A stretch of DNA of 64,000 nt. Source: Mytilus trossulus. Lineage: Eukaryota > Mollusca > Bivalvia > Mytilida > Mytilidae. Shown here one piece after another: positions 26,201 through 33,592 of this stretch. The translations under genes were made by a program, and so were the position numbers. Position 1 is the stretch's first letter, and every line of letters starts with the position of its first letter. Location: contig NC_086377.1 in NCBI RefSeq assembly GCF_036588685.1, positions 66,459,233-66,523,232 of the forward strand, read 5' to 3'. The notes under the pieces were generated by a model. That model was not told the origin of the DNA. It was given only the letters and a program-made list of their open reading frames with translations, and ran no database searches.

Positions 26201-26938
26201 GACTTACTTAATATATTTTGCACCGAAAATAGGACATATCTAGACGATGGCTCCAACCAGTTCCTTCTGTGCGATGCTATAGATGGAACGGCGGCACAGT
26301 TTAATTTAAATAGATGAGACAAATGAAACTTTTATATTTATATATACCTTTTCTACCTTTATCGTAGAGATCTAAAATAAAATATAAACCGGAGTCAAAA
26401 TCGGAATCCTTCCCGAGTAATCCGTTTTTTAAATAAAATCTCTATTTTTTATTAAACGCGTAAATTGACGTTGGCGTTTATGTTGTATTCTCACTATATC
26501 CTACACTATAAAGTTTATGTTTAAGTTTATGTCTTTAATGAAATTAAAGGATAGTACGGCGTTCGCAGACGGCACTGTATGTGTAAAACCGAGTATATAC
26601 ATTTACATCGGGATAACGTTGTACCGTTTAACATTTTCTAAAAACGATTTAATTACCCTCATTACCATTACCAGCTTATTACTAAAACCTGAGACTACTG
26701 TGTTATAGTAGTCTCAGCTAAAACCAATCTGAATGTCGTGTGGATATTTCTGTTTTGTTTCTTCATTCATTGCTGTATGTATACCCGACTTGTAAAGATG
26801 ACAGATCTTGACACTGAGTACTACCAGTGGTGACGATACGTGCATATCACGAAAAGTATCTGACAGCAAAGCCCTTCTTTTACCTCTCCTCGTTTGTTGT
26901 GTAACTAAATTGATTGTTTTTTTCCTTTTGAAAACCAT
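16929..26938 (-). CDS. Unrecognised four-exon gene, about 140 residues
   Basis: Four exons join with matching phase on the minus strand: 26938-26785, 23100-22912, 17839-17789 and 16958-16929. Exon 1 opens with ATG and a basic stretch (MVFKRKK, later RRGKRR). It ends TCG-G before gtatac in phase 1, and exon 2 opens GG-AAT after tattctag. Exon 3 is 17 codons in phase 0 (starts EILHLEPF, ends GYKWQ), and exon 4 ends DFKFRY then TAG. All four donors and acceptors are GT/AG. The one fault is an extra base in exon 2 near 23047-23049, which breaks the frame between EDPV and the following HFIIGIATSPS; removing it leaves the whole model open. The extra base could be a sequencing error or a real null allele. 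I do not recognise the family; no signal peptide or membrane segment is visible. Introns contain a 72-bp minisatellite and several transposons. Confidence 0.5.
17789..17839 (-). CDS. Exon 3 of the unrecognised minus-strand gene
   Basis: 51 nt, phase 0 at both ends, reading EILHLEPFAVGDGYKWQ. The acceptor is ttgcaactaag and the donor is CAG|gtatgt. It is short, but it is exactly in phase with both neighbours. Confidence 0.5.
17935..19740 (+). repeat. 72-bp minisatellite, about 25 copies
   Basis: The unit contains 'catagtcacatctcagta', 'ttttacatgcaatatttg', 'cccagtataaattgttttc' and 'aggtttgaaggagaccc'. Units in 18720-19090 are nearly identical, while the outer units are shorter and more diverged. 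72 is a multiple of three, so the homogeneous core gives a spurious 121-codon frame of a 24-residue repeat. The array lies in intron 2 of the minus-strand gene model. Confidence 0.95.
19758..19856. repeat. Hairpin repeat 'ataatacatggcaaaa'
   Basis: 'aataatacatggcaaaa' at the left pairs with 'ttttgccatgtattata' at the right across about 50 bp containing 'gtatcatcccgagacatca'. This resembles the end of a dispersed mussel element (recalled). Confidence 0.65.
19843..20140 (+). repeat. Repeat unit, intact copy of a duplicated 300-bp segment
   Basis: It shares with 20976-21001 plus 22308-22600 the words 'tatacgctttatca', 'ttctgatccatag', 'aaaagaactgctcaattac', 'gtgtgctgttgttttaaaa' (here gcgtgctg) and 'acaatgatgtca' in the same order. 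This copy is uninterrupted and serves as the empty site for the transposon at 21002. Confidence 0.75.
20206..20233 (+). repeat. Poly-A tract, 28 bases
   Basis: An uninterrupted A run preceded by 'gactttatgtat'. It could be the tail of a retroposed sequence or a simple repeat. No target duplication was found. Confidence 0.9.
20240..20846. other. Non-coding intron sequence
   Basis: Lies within intron 2 of the minus-strand gene model. It holds a small inverted pair around 'gtcgagctttctgcaac' and 'gttgcaggctcgac' (20513-20550), a motif that recurs at 21990-22012 as 'atcgcaggctcgacaaaaat'. No coding frame. Confidence 0.4.
20847..20945. repeat. Fragment of the 'catatggtc' palindromic repeat
   Basis: Contains 'ggtccaaatactcatatgg' and 'atactggaccatactag', the same family as the copy at 63686-63790 in inverted orientation. 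Confidence 0.6.
20948..20971 (+). repeat. (TA)n microsatellite
   Basis: About eleven TA dinucleotides ending in 'aatattttt'. It immediately precedes the repeat copy interrupted by the transposon. Confidence 0.9.
21002..22307. mobile_element. Non-autonomous DNA transposon, 1.3 kb
   Basis: The left end starts cagtggcgtagctgggtc and leads to 'gtgtacgcccg'. The right end reversed starts catgcgcgtagctacg and leads to 'gggcgtaca', so the ends are inverted copies with divergence. It interrupts the second copy of a 300-bp repeat, whose halves resume at 22308. A 5-bp atata flanks both sides but is low-complexity. The CAGTGGCG terminus resembles hAT-type elements (from memory). No transposase frame remains. 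Confidence 0.7.
22308..22600 (+). repeat. Right half of the interrupted 300-bp repeat
   Basis: Resumes the repeat seen intact at 19843-20140: 'ttctgatccatagaa', 'aaaagaactgctcaattac', 'gtgtgctgttgttttaaaa', 'acaatgatgtcag'. The left half is 20976-21001. Confidence 0.7.
22690..22860 (-). repeat. Dispersed repeat 'aggtgctccgcagggcac'
   Basis: The sequence 'ggtgctccgcagggcacagc' followed by 'tttatacaaccccagagg' and 'ccctgaacagttg' resembles a bivalve repeat I know from memory. It ends about 50 bp from exon 2 of the minus-strand gene. Confidence 0.5.
22912..23100 (-). CDS. Exon 2 of the unrecognised minus-strand gene, with frame break
   Basis: The acceptor is ttttttattctag and the donor is AAG|gtatg. 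The first part reads NINLKQVVPMEMTEDPV. After one surplus base near 23048 it reads HFIIGIATSPSNTASSSSKM and then YAEVVRLLVRAKGDK to FDIK at the donor. Both parts are compositionally coding and each joins its neighbouring exon in phase, so a one-base insertion is the simplest reading. A 47-nt gt...ag mini-intron was considered, but its junction does not restore the frame. Confidence 0.5.
23104..23838. other. Non-coding intron sequence
   Basis: Intron 1 of the minus-strand gene model, next to exon 2. AT-rich, no recognisable repeat or frame. Confidence 0.4.
23839..25629. mobile_element. Candidate DNA transposon remnant, about 1.8 kb
   Basis: The left edge is cagggccgtaactac with 'aggggaggcagttgcctccc' just inside. 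The right edge reversed is ctagggtttgaaatc with 'aggggaggcagg' just inside. The shared subterminal block and CAGGG-type end suggest inverted termini of a hAT-like element, but the outermost bases match poorly. Two internal 'aaaaattgcttccagg' and 'aaaaattgtttccagg' blocks (25256, 25458) are direct repeats. A hairpin MITE is nested at 24555. Confidence 0.4.
24555..24705. mobile_element. Hairpin MITE, 150 bp
   Basis: 'aaggaatgactgacata' and 'ttttttctgtctatg' at the left pair with 'atagacagaaaaaa' and 'tattagtcatttctt' at the right. An inner stem pairs 'ctgaataac' with 'gttattcaacag'. The loop is gcgagaagag. Confidence 0.85.
25640..26784. other. Non-coding intron sequence
   Basis: Intron 1 of the minus-strand gene model. 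It contains an inverted pair: 'ttcggtgcaaaatata' at about 26068 and 'tatattttgcaccgaa' at about 26211, plus a small hairpin 'gagactact...agtagtctc' at 26691-26716. Somewhat more GC than its surroundings, with no supported exon. Confidence 0.4.
26785..26938 (-). CDS. Exon 1 of the unrecognised minus-strand gene
   Basis: 154 nt: ATG plus 51 codons and one base. The start is the first ATG of the open frame. The donor is G|gtatac. The peptide is basic at the N-terminus and contains SSPLVVLSVKICHLYKS near its end. The open frame runs a further 23 codons past the donor, so a single-exon 74-residue reading is the alternative. The phase match to exon 2 favours splicing. Confidence 0.45.
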
Positions 26939-27052
26939 GTTGGTACCTGTGATTCAGCACGCCATTTTCTTAGAATCAAAACAACCCTTGTCATGATTTT
27001 TGCTATCCCCGAATTCAACATACTTTTGTTAGAACTACCAGCACTTAACATC

Positions 27053-27080
27053 TATACTGTACAGTATAAAAGTATACTGT
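27053..27080. promoter_or_regulatory. Palindrome with TATAAAA between divergent genes
   Basis: Perfect 16-bp palindrome tatactgtacagtata (27053-27068) overlapping acagtata-aaag-tatactgt (27061-27080). It contains TATAAAA (27065-27071) on the plus strand. It lies 115-145 bp upstream of the minus-strand ATG at 26938 and about 60 bp before the zinc-finger array, so a shared divergent promoter is possible. This is inferred from position only. Confidence 0.25.
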
Positions 27081-27126
27081 TGTTAGTGTTACTAGTGGAC
27101 TAATTTAACTAATAGATTTCCACTAA

Positions 27127-28432
27127 TAGTGGCTAATATTGAAGGATCGGGTGGATGAACCCTATCATTGTAGTATTTGTGATAAAGATTTTAGTCGTAA
27201 AAGGGACGTGACAAAACATATGAGAACACATACCGGTGATAAACCCTTTCATTGTAGTATTTATGATAAAGATTTTAGTCGTAAAAGGGACGTGACAAGA
27301 CACATGAGAACACATACTGGTGATAAACCCTATCATTGTAGTATTTGTGATAAAGATTTTAGTCGTAAAAGGGACGTAACAAGAATATGAGAATACATAC
27401 TGGTGATAACCCTATCATTGTAGTATTTGTGATAAAGATTTTAGTCGTAAAAGGGACGTAACAAGACATACGAGAACACATACTGGTGATAAACCCAATC
27501 ATTGTAGTATTTGTGATAAAGATTTTAGTCGTATAAGGGACGTAACAAGACACATGAGAACACATACTGGTGATAAACCCTATCATTGTAGTATTTGTGA
27601 TAAATATTTTAGTCGTAAAAGGGACGTAACAAGAATATGAGAATACATACTGGTGATAACCCTATCATTGTAGTATTTGTGATAAAGATTTTAGTCGTAA
27701 AAGGGACGTAACAAGACATATGAGAACACACACTGGTGATGAACCCTATCATTGTAGTATTTTTGATAAATATTTTAGTCGTAAAAGGGACGTAACAAGA
27801 CATATGAGAACACATACCGGTGATAAACCCTTTCATTGTAGTATTTATGATAAAGATTTTAGTCGTAAAAGGGACGTGACAAGACATACGAGAACACATA
27901 CTGGTGATAAACCCTATCATTGTAGTATTTGTGATAAAGATTTTAGTCGTAAAAGGGACGTAACAAGACATATGAGAACACATACTGGTGATGAACCCTA
28001 TCATTGTAGTATTTTTGATAAAGATTTTAGTCGTAAAAGGGACATAACAAGACATACGAGAACACATACCAGTGATAAACCCTATCATTGTAGTATTTGT
28101 GGTGAAGATTTTAGAGGGGACTTGAAGAGACATATGCGAAGAAAACATAAGGTTACAAAACCATTTAAATGTTATACATTTGTAAAAGGGGCAGTCAGAA
28201 GGAGTCTAGTGTACAGACCGACACAAAAACACATACCGGAGATATCTCTTATTACTGTTGTGTATGCGGAAAAGGCTTTGGCCACCTTCATAACTTGCAG
28301 AAACACACGAGAACACATACAAACATGACAAATGATAAGTTGCGTGACTGCGAAGTATATGGTAACATATTTAGTTAAAGAAGTGATTTTAAAACACACA
28401 CGAAAACACATACTTGTGATACTAGTGCAGAT
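27127..28432 (+). pseudogene. C2H2 zinc-finger array 1, frameshifted, 84-bp repeat unit
   Basis: Twelve 28-residue C2H2 units follow one another (first CSIC at about 27172, last CSICGEDF at about 28094), linked by HTGDKP as in TGEKP-type linkers. The helix of eleven units is almost invariant (DFSRKRDVTRH). Four one-base deletions break the frame: at two places 'acaagaatatgag' stands for 'acaagacatatgag', and each is followed by 'gataaccc' for 'gataaaccc'. The stops are at 27388 and 27638. Several units have lost the second cysteine (CSIY or CSIF). A degenerate tail (28150-28378) copies the later array at 29370-29590 and ends in TAA where the sister copy has CAA. No ATG opens the array; the frame starts after TAG at 27127. 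Probably a decayed gene or one needing an upstream exon. Confidence 0.8.
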
Positions 28433-28740
28433 ATGAAGAAGACGTTGGATACTAGAACAGATATGGAGCAGACGTCAGATACTACAGAAGATATGGAGCA
28501 GACATCTGATACTAGAAATGATATGAAGCAGACGTCAGATACTAAAAAAGATTTAGAGCAGACGTCAGATACTAGAAAAGATATGGAGCAGACGTCAGAT
28601 ACTGGAGAAGAAATGGAGCAGACGTCAGATACTGGAGAAGATATGGAGCAAACGTCTGATACTAGAAATGATATGAAACAGACGTCAGATACTAAAGATG
28701 ATATGGAGCCGACGTCAGATACTAAAGATAATATGGTGGT
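28433..28740 (+). pseudogene. Acidic 10-residue tandem repeat linker (DMEQTSDT)
   Basis: Ten copies of a 30-bp unit encode D-T-x-x-D-M-E/K-Q-T-S. This is an acidic, finger-free spacer between the two zinc-finger arrays. It continues from the degenerate tail of array 1 in one frame and is out of frame with array 2, which starts at 28732 after TAA in another frame. It looks like the linker of one ancestral long protein. Confidence 0.65.
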
Positions 28741-30309
28741 GTGTGTGGTGTTGGATTTGAACAAATTAAACTCTTAAAGACTCACATAAGTACTCACGTT
28801 GGTGGGGCACCATTTCAATGCGGTATTTGTGGTAAAGGGTTTAGCACAAATTCTATATTACAGAGACATATACGAGAGCATACTGATAACAAGCCTTATA
28901 AATGTGAGTCATGTGACAAAGGATTTGGTCGAAATTCTCACTTACAGAGACACATCAAAAATCAAGTATGTGATAAACTGTATAAATGTGATGTATGTGA
29001 TTCCAGTTTTAGTAAGATGGATAAATCACAAAGACATGAGAGTAAACATACTTGTGATTACCCATTTCTCCATCAATTAGGAATACACATGCGAACACAC
29101 ACGGTTAAAAAACCTTATCAATGTACAATTTGTGATAAAGATTTTAGTAACAAAAGGAACAGGATGAAACATATGAGAACACATACTGGTGATAAACCCT
29201 ATCATTGTAGTATTTGTGGTAAAGATTTTAGTCGTAAAAGGGACGTAACAAGACATACGAGAACACATACTGGTGATAAACCCTATCATTGTAGTATTTG
29301 TGGTAAAGATTTAAGAGGGGACTTGAACATGTTGAAGAGACATATGAGAAGTAAACATAAGGGTATACAACCATTTAAATGTTATGCATATAATAATGGG
29401 GTCAGTCAGAAGGAGTCTAGTTTACAGGCAGATACAAAAACACATACTGGAAATAAATCTCATGACTGTAACGTATGTGGTAAAGGATTTAGTCGCCTTT
29501 GTCATTTACAGAGACACGTGAGAACACACACATATGATGAATCTCGTGACTTCGATTTATGTGGTAAAACATTTAGTCAAAGAAGTGACTTTAGAACACA
29601 CACGAAAATACATACTTGTGATAAACCTTATAAATGTGGGTTATGTGGTACAGATTTTATTCGTAATGACGACTGCAAAGAACACATGAAAACACATATA
29701 AGATACAAACCGTATACATGTAATTTGTGTGGTTCATGATTTAGTGAGAGTCATAACTTACAGACACACATGAGGATACATACTGAGGGTAAATCCCACA
29801 AATGTGATGTATGTGGTCAAGTGTTTAGACGAAACCATGACTTACAGATACACAAGAGAACACATACGGGTAACATAAAACTACATTTATGTCATTTGTG
29901 TGGAAAAGGATTCAGTAGAAAAACTGGCTTAAACAGACATATGAGAACACACACTGGTTATAAACCTCATGTATGTGATATATGTGACAAAAAGTTTGAC
30001 AGCAGTAATGCCGTGATCTATCACATAAAAGTTCACACTGGAGAAAAGCCCCATCTGTGTGATGTGTGTGGTATAGGATTCAGGCTGAGTGGAAATTTAG
30101 AGATGCACAAACGAACCCACACTGGGGACCAACCGTACAAATGTGATGTATGTGGTAAAAGGTTTAGTCAGTATTTTTCATTGAGTAGGCACAAGAGAAC
30201 TCATACTTGTTTAAAGCCATATGTATGTGATGTATGTGGTAAAATGTTTACACAAAAGCACAACTTAAAAACTCACTTGAGAATTCATTCCCGATCGGTG
30301 ATACATTAG
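28732..30309 (+). pseudogene. C2H2 zinc-finger array 2, interrupted by one in-frame TGA
   Basis: One frame carries about 19 finger positions from 28741 to the TAG at 30307-30309. It is broken only by TGA at 29737-29739, inside a finger whose remaining parts are CNLCGS before and FSESHNLQTHMRIH after. Twelve to thirteen fingers precede the stop and six intact ones follow. Fingers before the stop are uneven: one lacks its Cys pair, one lacks the first Cys (RDFDLCGKTF), one lacks the second Cys and first His, and one lost its last His. The six after the stop are canonical (CDVCGQVF, CHLCGKGF, CDICDKKF, CDVCGIGF, CDVCGKRF, CDVCGKMF). C2H2 arrays bind DNA in the nucleus as a rule. The even finger quality after the stop suggests the TGA is recent, or that 29770-30309 (ATG, 179 residues) is still made. 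Confidence 0.75.
29770..30309 (+). CDS. Possible stand-alone six-finger C2H2 protein
   Basis: ATG at 29770 opens 179 codons with six complete C2H2 fingers joined by standard linkers (HTGEKP, HTGDQP, HTGYKP). It is the intact 3' portion of array 2. Whether it is translated on its own is unknown; with its own upstream promoter it could be a small nuclear DNA-binding protein. The alternative is that it is simply the tail of a gene killed by TGA at 29737. Confidence 0.45.
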   Translation: MRIHTEGKSHKCDVCGQVFRRNHDLQIHKRTHTGNIKLHLCHLCGKGFSRKTGLNRHMRTHTGYKPHVCDICDKKFDSSNAVIYHIKVHTGEKPHLCDVCGIGFRLSGNLEMHKRTHTGDQPYKCDVCGKRFSQYFSLSRHKRTHTCLKPYVCDVCGKMFTQKHNLKTHLRIHSRSVIH

Positions 30310-30845
30310 GTAATGGAGTATGAGTTATGTTATAAAGTGTTATTTTTCTCAGATCGTTTAAGACTAACTTTATAACGCATTCTGGCAATACATGATGCCT
30401 TCATATGGAATGTGAATCGCCGATGTTTGCTTTAAAGAGTTAACTCAAAGTCACAATTTAAAGAGTCCGTTAATTTGATTATATATTTTATATACATGTA
30501 TATATAAGTTTGGTGATGCACCCAGTGCAACGGAATTAATGTCAGCTGAATGTTGTTAAGAGTTTGAACTACATAACCTCTGTACATGAAACTCAATGTA
30601 CATACTCATGAAAGGTCAAAGAGATAGGGGATATATAATCCTTAGATGTACCGTATGTATGGTATAAACAGTAAAAGTCTTTGTGACTAAGACACTTACA
30701 AAAACATAGAACACGTATATCTTTGATGTAAACCTTTTTTTATATTTATATAAATAATGTATACAGTGAATGTCTTTATGAATTGTGCCTCTTGCAAAAA
30801 CTCAGTAGAAAACAGAGAGGATTTAAATCTTAGATGAATTTATAT
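30310..30845. other. Non-coding spacer between zinc fingers and LINE fragment
   Basis: AT-rich with no recognisable gene. It presumably includes the 3' UTR of the zinc-finger transcript, but no AATAAA stands out. Confidence 0.4.
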
Positions 30846-31085
30846 AGGTCTTTCGCGCAAACTTTCAGAAAAACACATATGGGATTTAAAACTTAGATGT
30901 GTTAATAGGTCTTTCGCGCAAACTTTCAGAAAAACACATATGCGATTTAAAACTTGGATGTGTTAATAGGTCTTTCTCGCAAACTTTCAGAAAAACACAT
31001 ATGCGATTTAAAACTTAGATGTGTTAATAGGTCTTTCGCGCAAACTTTCAGAAAAACACATATGGGATTTAAAACTTAGATGTAT
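30846..31085 (+). repeat. 61-bp tandem repeat, four copies, derived from the LINE frame
   Basis: 'aggtctttcgcgcaaacttt' and 'cagaaaaacacatatgggat' recur at 30846, 30907, 30968 and 31029. The last copy runs in frame into the LINE fragment (SRKLSEKHIWDLKLRC). Since 61 is not a multiple of three, the earlier copies are out of frame. The array is at the 5' truncation point of the LINE. Confidence 0.9.
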
Positions 31086-31827
31086 TGAATTGGGGAGACT
31101 TCCTATAGAATTTAATATTAAAACACAAACATTATTATATTTAAAGAGATTTGAATGCTGTAAATTAAATCCTCTTTTGAAAGAAGCTTACATGCTTAGT
31201 AAAAACTTAGACTCGGAAGGAGTATACTCCTGGTTTACCTATGTTAAAAATATTTTAAGTGAACTTATTATAGATATAGCACAAGTTCAACAAAATACTA
31301 GTTCAGACAAAAAAATAAATAATTCATTTAAAGTTTATATAAAAACAAGCTCTAAAAACTTCTTTGAAAATTTGATACATGATGAGATGCAAAACATAGA
31401 TGAAAAAAGTAAACTTTATTTATATAAGAATCTTAAACAAAATTTATGTTTTGAAGACTATTTAAGAACATCAAACTTTACTTATAGAAAATTAACAACA
31501 AAACTAAGAATAAGTGACCATAATTTAAATATAGAAAAAGGCAGACATACAAATATTCCTAGAGAGCAGAGATTATGCCTTAAATGTAAAACATTAGAAA
31601 ACGGAAAACATTTTATATTAGATTGTAAATTAAATATGGAACTAAGAAATAACTTTTTTAACAACTTGGATTTTAATTTTTCTGTTAAATATTTATCTTA
31701 TGAAGAAAAGTTGATTTCTATACTCAATCCATCAACACCATCACAAGTAAATAAATTGGGGTCCTACATCAAAAGGTCATTAGAACTGAGGACAGGGGAC
31801 ACTGGAATAGTTACTGTAAATGGATGA
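31024..31827 (+). mobile_element. 5'-truncated LINE ORF2, C-terminal part
   Basis: About 265 open codons to TGA at 31825-31827. The segment has the C-terminal layout of non-LTR retrotransposon ORF2 proteins downstream of the reverse transcriptase: an ELGRLPIEF 'LG-LP' block near the start, an alpha-helical basic region, and a CCHC motif C-x2-C-x7-H-x4-C (CLKC then HFILDC) near residue 180. The endonuclease and reverse transcriptase domains are missing, so the copy is dead, though its remaining frame is intact. I cannot assign the clade. A possible polyadenylation signal (aataaag) lies at about 32078. Confidence 0.75.
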
Positions 31828-32089
31828 TTGTGTATATATATATGTGAAATATAGTTATATTGTTTATTATTTTATGTGTCACAAACTTAATGTTTTAGTT
31901 TATATGGCAATAAATGTTAGAATATATAAGTATTTAGAAAAGGTCTTTCAGGCAAACTTTCTTATCAGTTCTTATCACATGTATCAGGTCATAATTTATA
32001 TATTCATATATATCATTATTTCAAAATCCTCCCTTAGAAATCTAATGGTGGTTTCCTTGTGTTCTTAGTTGTTTCAAATAAAGTTTTAT
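31828..32089. other. 3' flank of the LINE fragment
   Basis: AT-rich, with 'tgtatatatatatgtg' near the start and 'caaataaagttt' near the end. It may be LINE 3' UTR. Confidence 0.35.
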
Positions 32090-32340
32090 TACAATTGTAT
32101 TTTCTTAGTCCCCTCCCGAAGAAGTCGAATTGGAGACTTTAGGTCGGCACTCCGTCCGTCTGTCTATCCAACCGTCAGACGTACGCCAAAACAGTGTTCA
32201 CACTTTTTTCTTCATAATTTTGGTTTGATATTCATGATATTTTGTAAATTGTTTGATCATGACAAGTTACAGATCAAGTAAGAACGTTGTTCCGATGTGA
32301 TGATTTTGAGCAAAGTTATCAAACTCCGGACAGTGATCGT
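32090..32340 (+). repeat. Dispersed 'ccgtccgtctgtctatcc' repeat
   Basis: 'ggcactccgtccgtctgtc' followed by 'acttttttcttcataatttt' and 'gatcatgacaagttac' resembles a common molluscan dispersed repeat (recalled). No coding sequence. Confidence 0.5.
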
Positions 32341-32367
32341 TTCCGTTCCGGAACTATTTTCCTTTAC

Positions 32368-32836
32368 TAGTGTAGAGCAATCGGAACTACTCGGCCTTTC
32401 TGGTTGCACGAAGAAATAACCTCGTATGCATTAGGCGGAGGAATCATTGTCCGGAAAATTTTCCGATTTGATTCAAAATTATATTTTTTCGACTGGACTG
32501 GTACATTTTTTTTACCACTACTGATTTACCTTGCTCCTGTCCGGAAAATTTTCCGATCCGATTAAATTTTATATTTTTTCGACTGGAATGGTACAATTTT
32601 TTTACCATTACTTATTTACTTTGCTCCTTCTTTCGCGCCAAAATATTTGGCAGAGTTAAAGTTCATGATTACTGTGATATGTAACCAAATTATAGCGCCA
32701 CCTGGAGGATAGAACTTCTTTGTGTCGCGGATCACTACAATTCCGGCCAACAATTTAAGAAGTATTTCTCCGTAGTGCATACGAGGTTATTGTACTGCAT
32801 AGCGAGAATGGCCGAGTAGTTACGATTGTAGTGTAG
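32368..32836. mobile_element. MITE with inverted ends and internal duplication, about 470 bp
   Basis: 'aactactcggcc' and 'aataacctcgtatgca' at 32386-32432 pair with 'tgcatacgaggttatt' and 'ggccgagtagtt' at 32777-32822; 'tagtgtagag' recurs at both edges. Inside, a block of about 96 bp containing 'gtccggaaaattttccgat' and 'tattttttcgactgga' is repeated in tandem at 32447 and 32543. It lies 110 bp outside the Academ-like transposon. Confidence 0.65.
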
Positions 32837-32948
32837 AGTAGTATTCGGGCCCGTATGCGGATCGGAACTGGAACTGCCGGGGATTTTGCAAAGTTATGGT
32901 CCTTGGAAATAAATAATCAGTTTTCCGCTTTTTTTTCGTAATGCTCGA

Positions 32949-33105
32949 TAGTGGAGTGACAAATCACGAAAAAGGTGCTTATTTTACGAGTTTAATGGAC
33001 CGGCATACCTGCAGGCTGAAAATTATATTTTTGCAAAGCCAATACATTAATCTAACTTTTTTGCCCGGTCGTAGACATTTCGTACGGTGCAATTTTTTTT
33101 GAGAG
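32949..33105 (+). repeat. Left terminal inverted repeat of the Academ-like transposon
   Basis: Shares with the reversed right end TAGTGGAGTGACAAA, 'tttaatggacc', 'tacctgcaggct', 'ggtcgtaga' and 'ggtgcaattttt', in the same order and at similar spacing. Confidence 0.85.
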
Positions 33106-33592
33106 TGAAAAGAAAATGAATTTTCGATTTTAACATGAAATGCATTCCAAAAACATTTTTTAACATGATTTCATTTTTATAATCCACAAACTCTTAATTT
33201 TGGATTTTATTAAGAGAGTAACTACACATGTATATTATAAAATGAAAATTTGTTCCATTGAACCTTTTTTTTTAACTTTTTTTTATCCCCCTTTGAAAAA
33301 TGCATACTCTTTTTTTTATTTGAACGGAGAGGTTACAAAACTTTTAATTCATAATTTATCGATATATTACAAAGTTTTTTTTATGTAAAAGGATTAAAAC
33401 TTCATTTTCTAAACTTATGAGACCAACTTTGGCTTATTTGGATGAGTATATCTATATTTTTAGCAATTTATAAACATTGCTATGAAATTCATTGAATTTC
33501 CGGATTTTTATATTCCTTACCGATCTTACAATCTTAAAGACACTCCCAATGCGAATCAACAATGTTGTTCCCATCCTGTTCAGACCAGATAA

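Noticed and set aside
27133..28148. Minus-strand frames of up to 179 codons opposite the zinc fingers (MIGFITSMCSHMSC repeats)
   Set aside because: They are the antisense shadow of the 84-bp zinc-finger units; the plus strand has the genuine C2H2 spacing.
28375..28764. Minus-strand frame of 129 codons (VSDVCSIS repeats)
   Set aside because: Antisense of the 30-bp acidic repeat; no independent support.
31482..31664. Minus-strand 60-codon frame within the LINE fragment
   Set aside because: Antisense shadow of the ORF2 C-terminal region.
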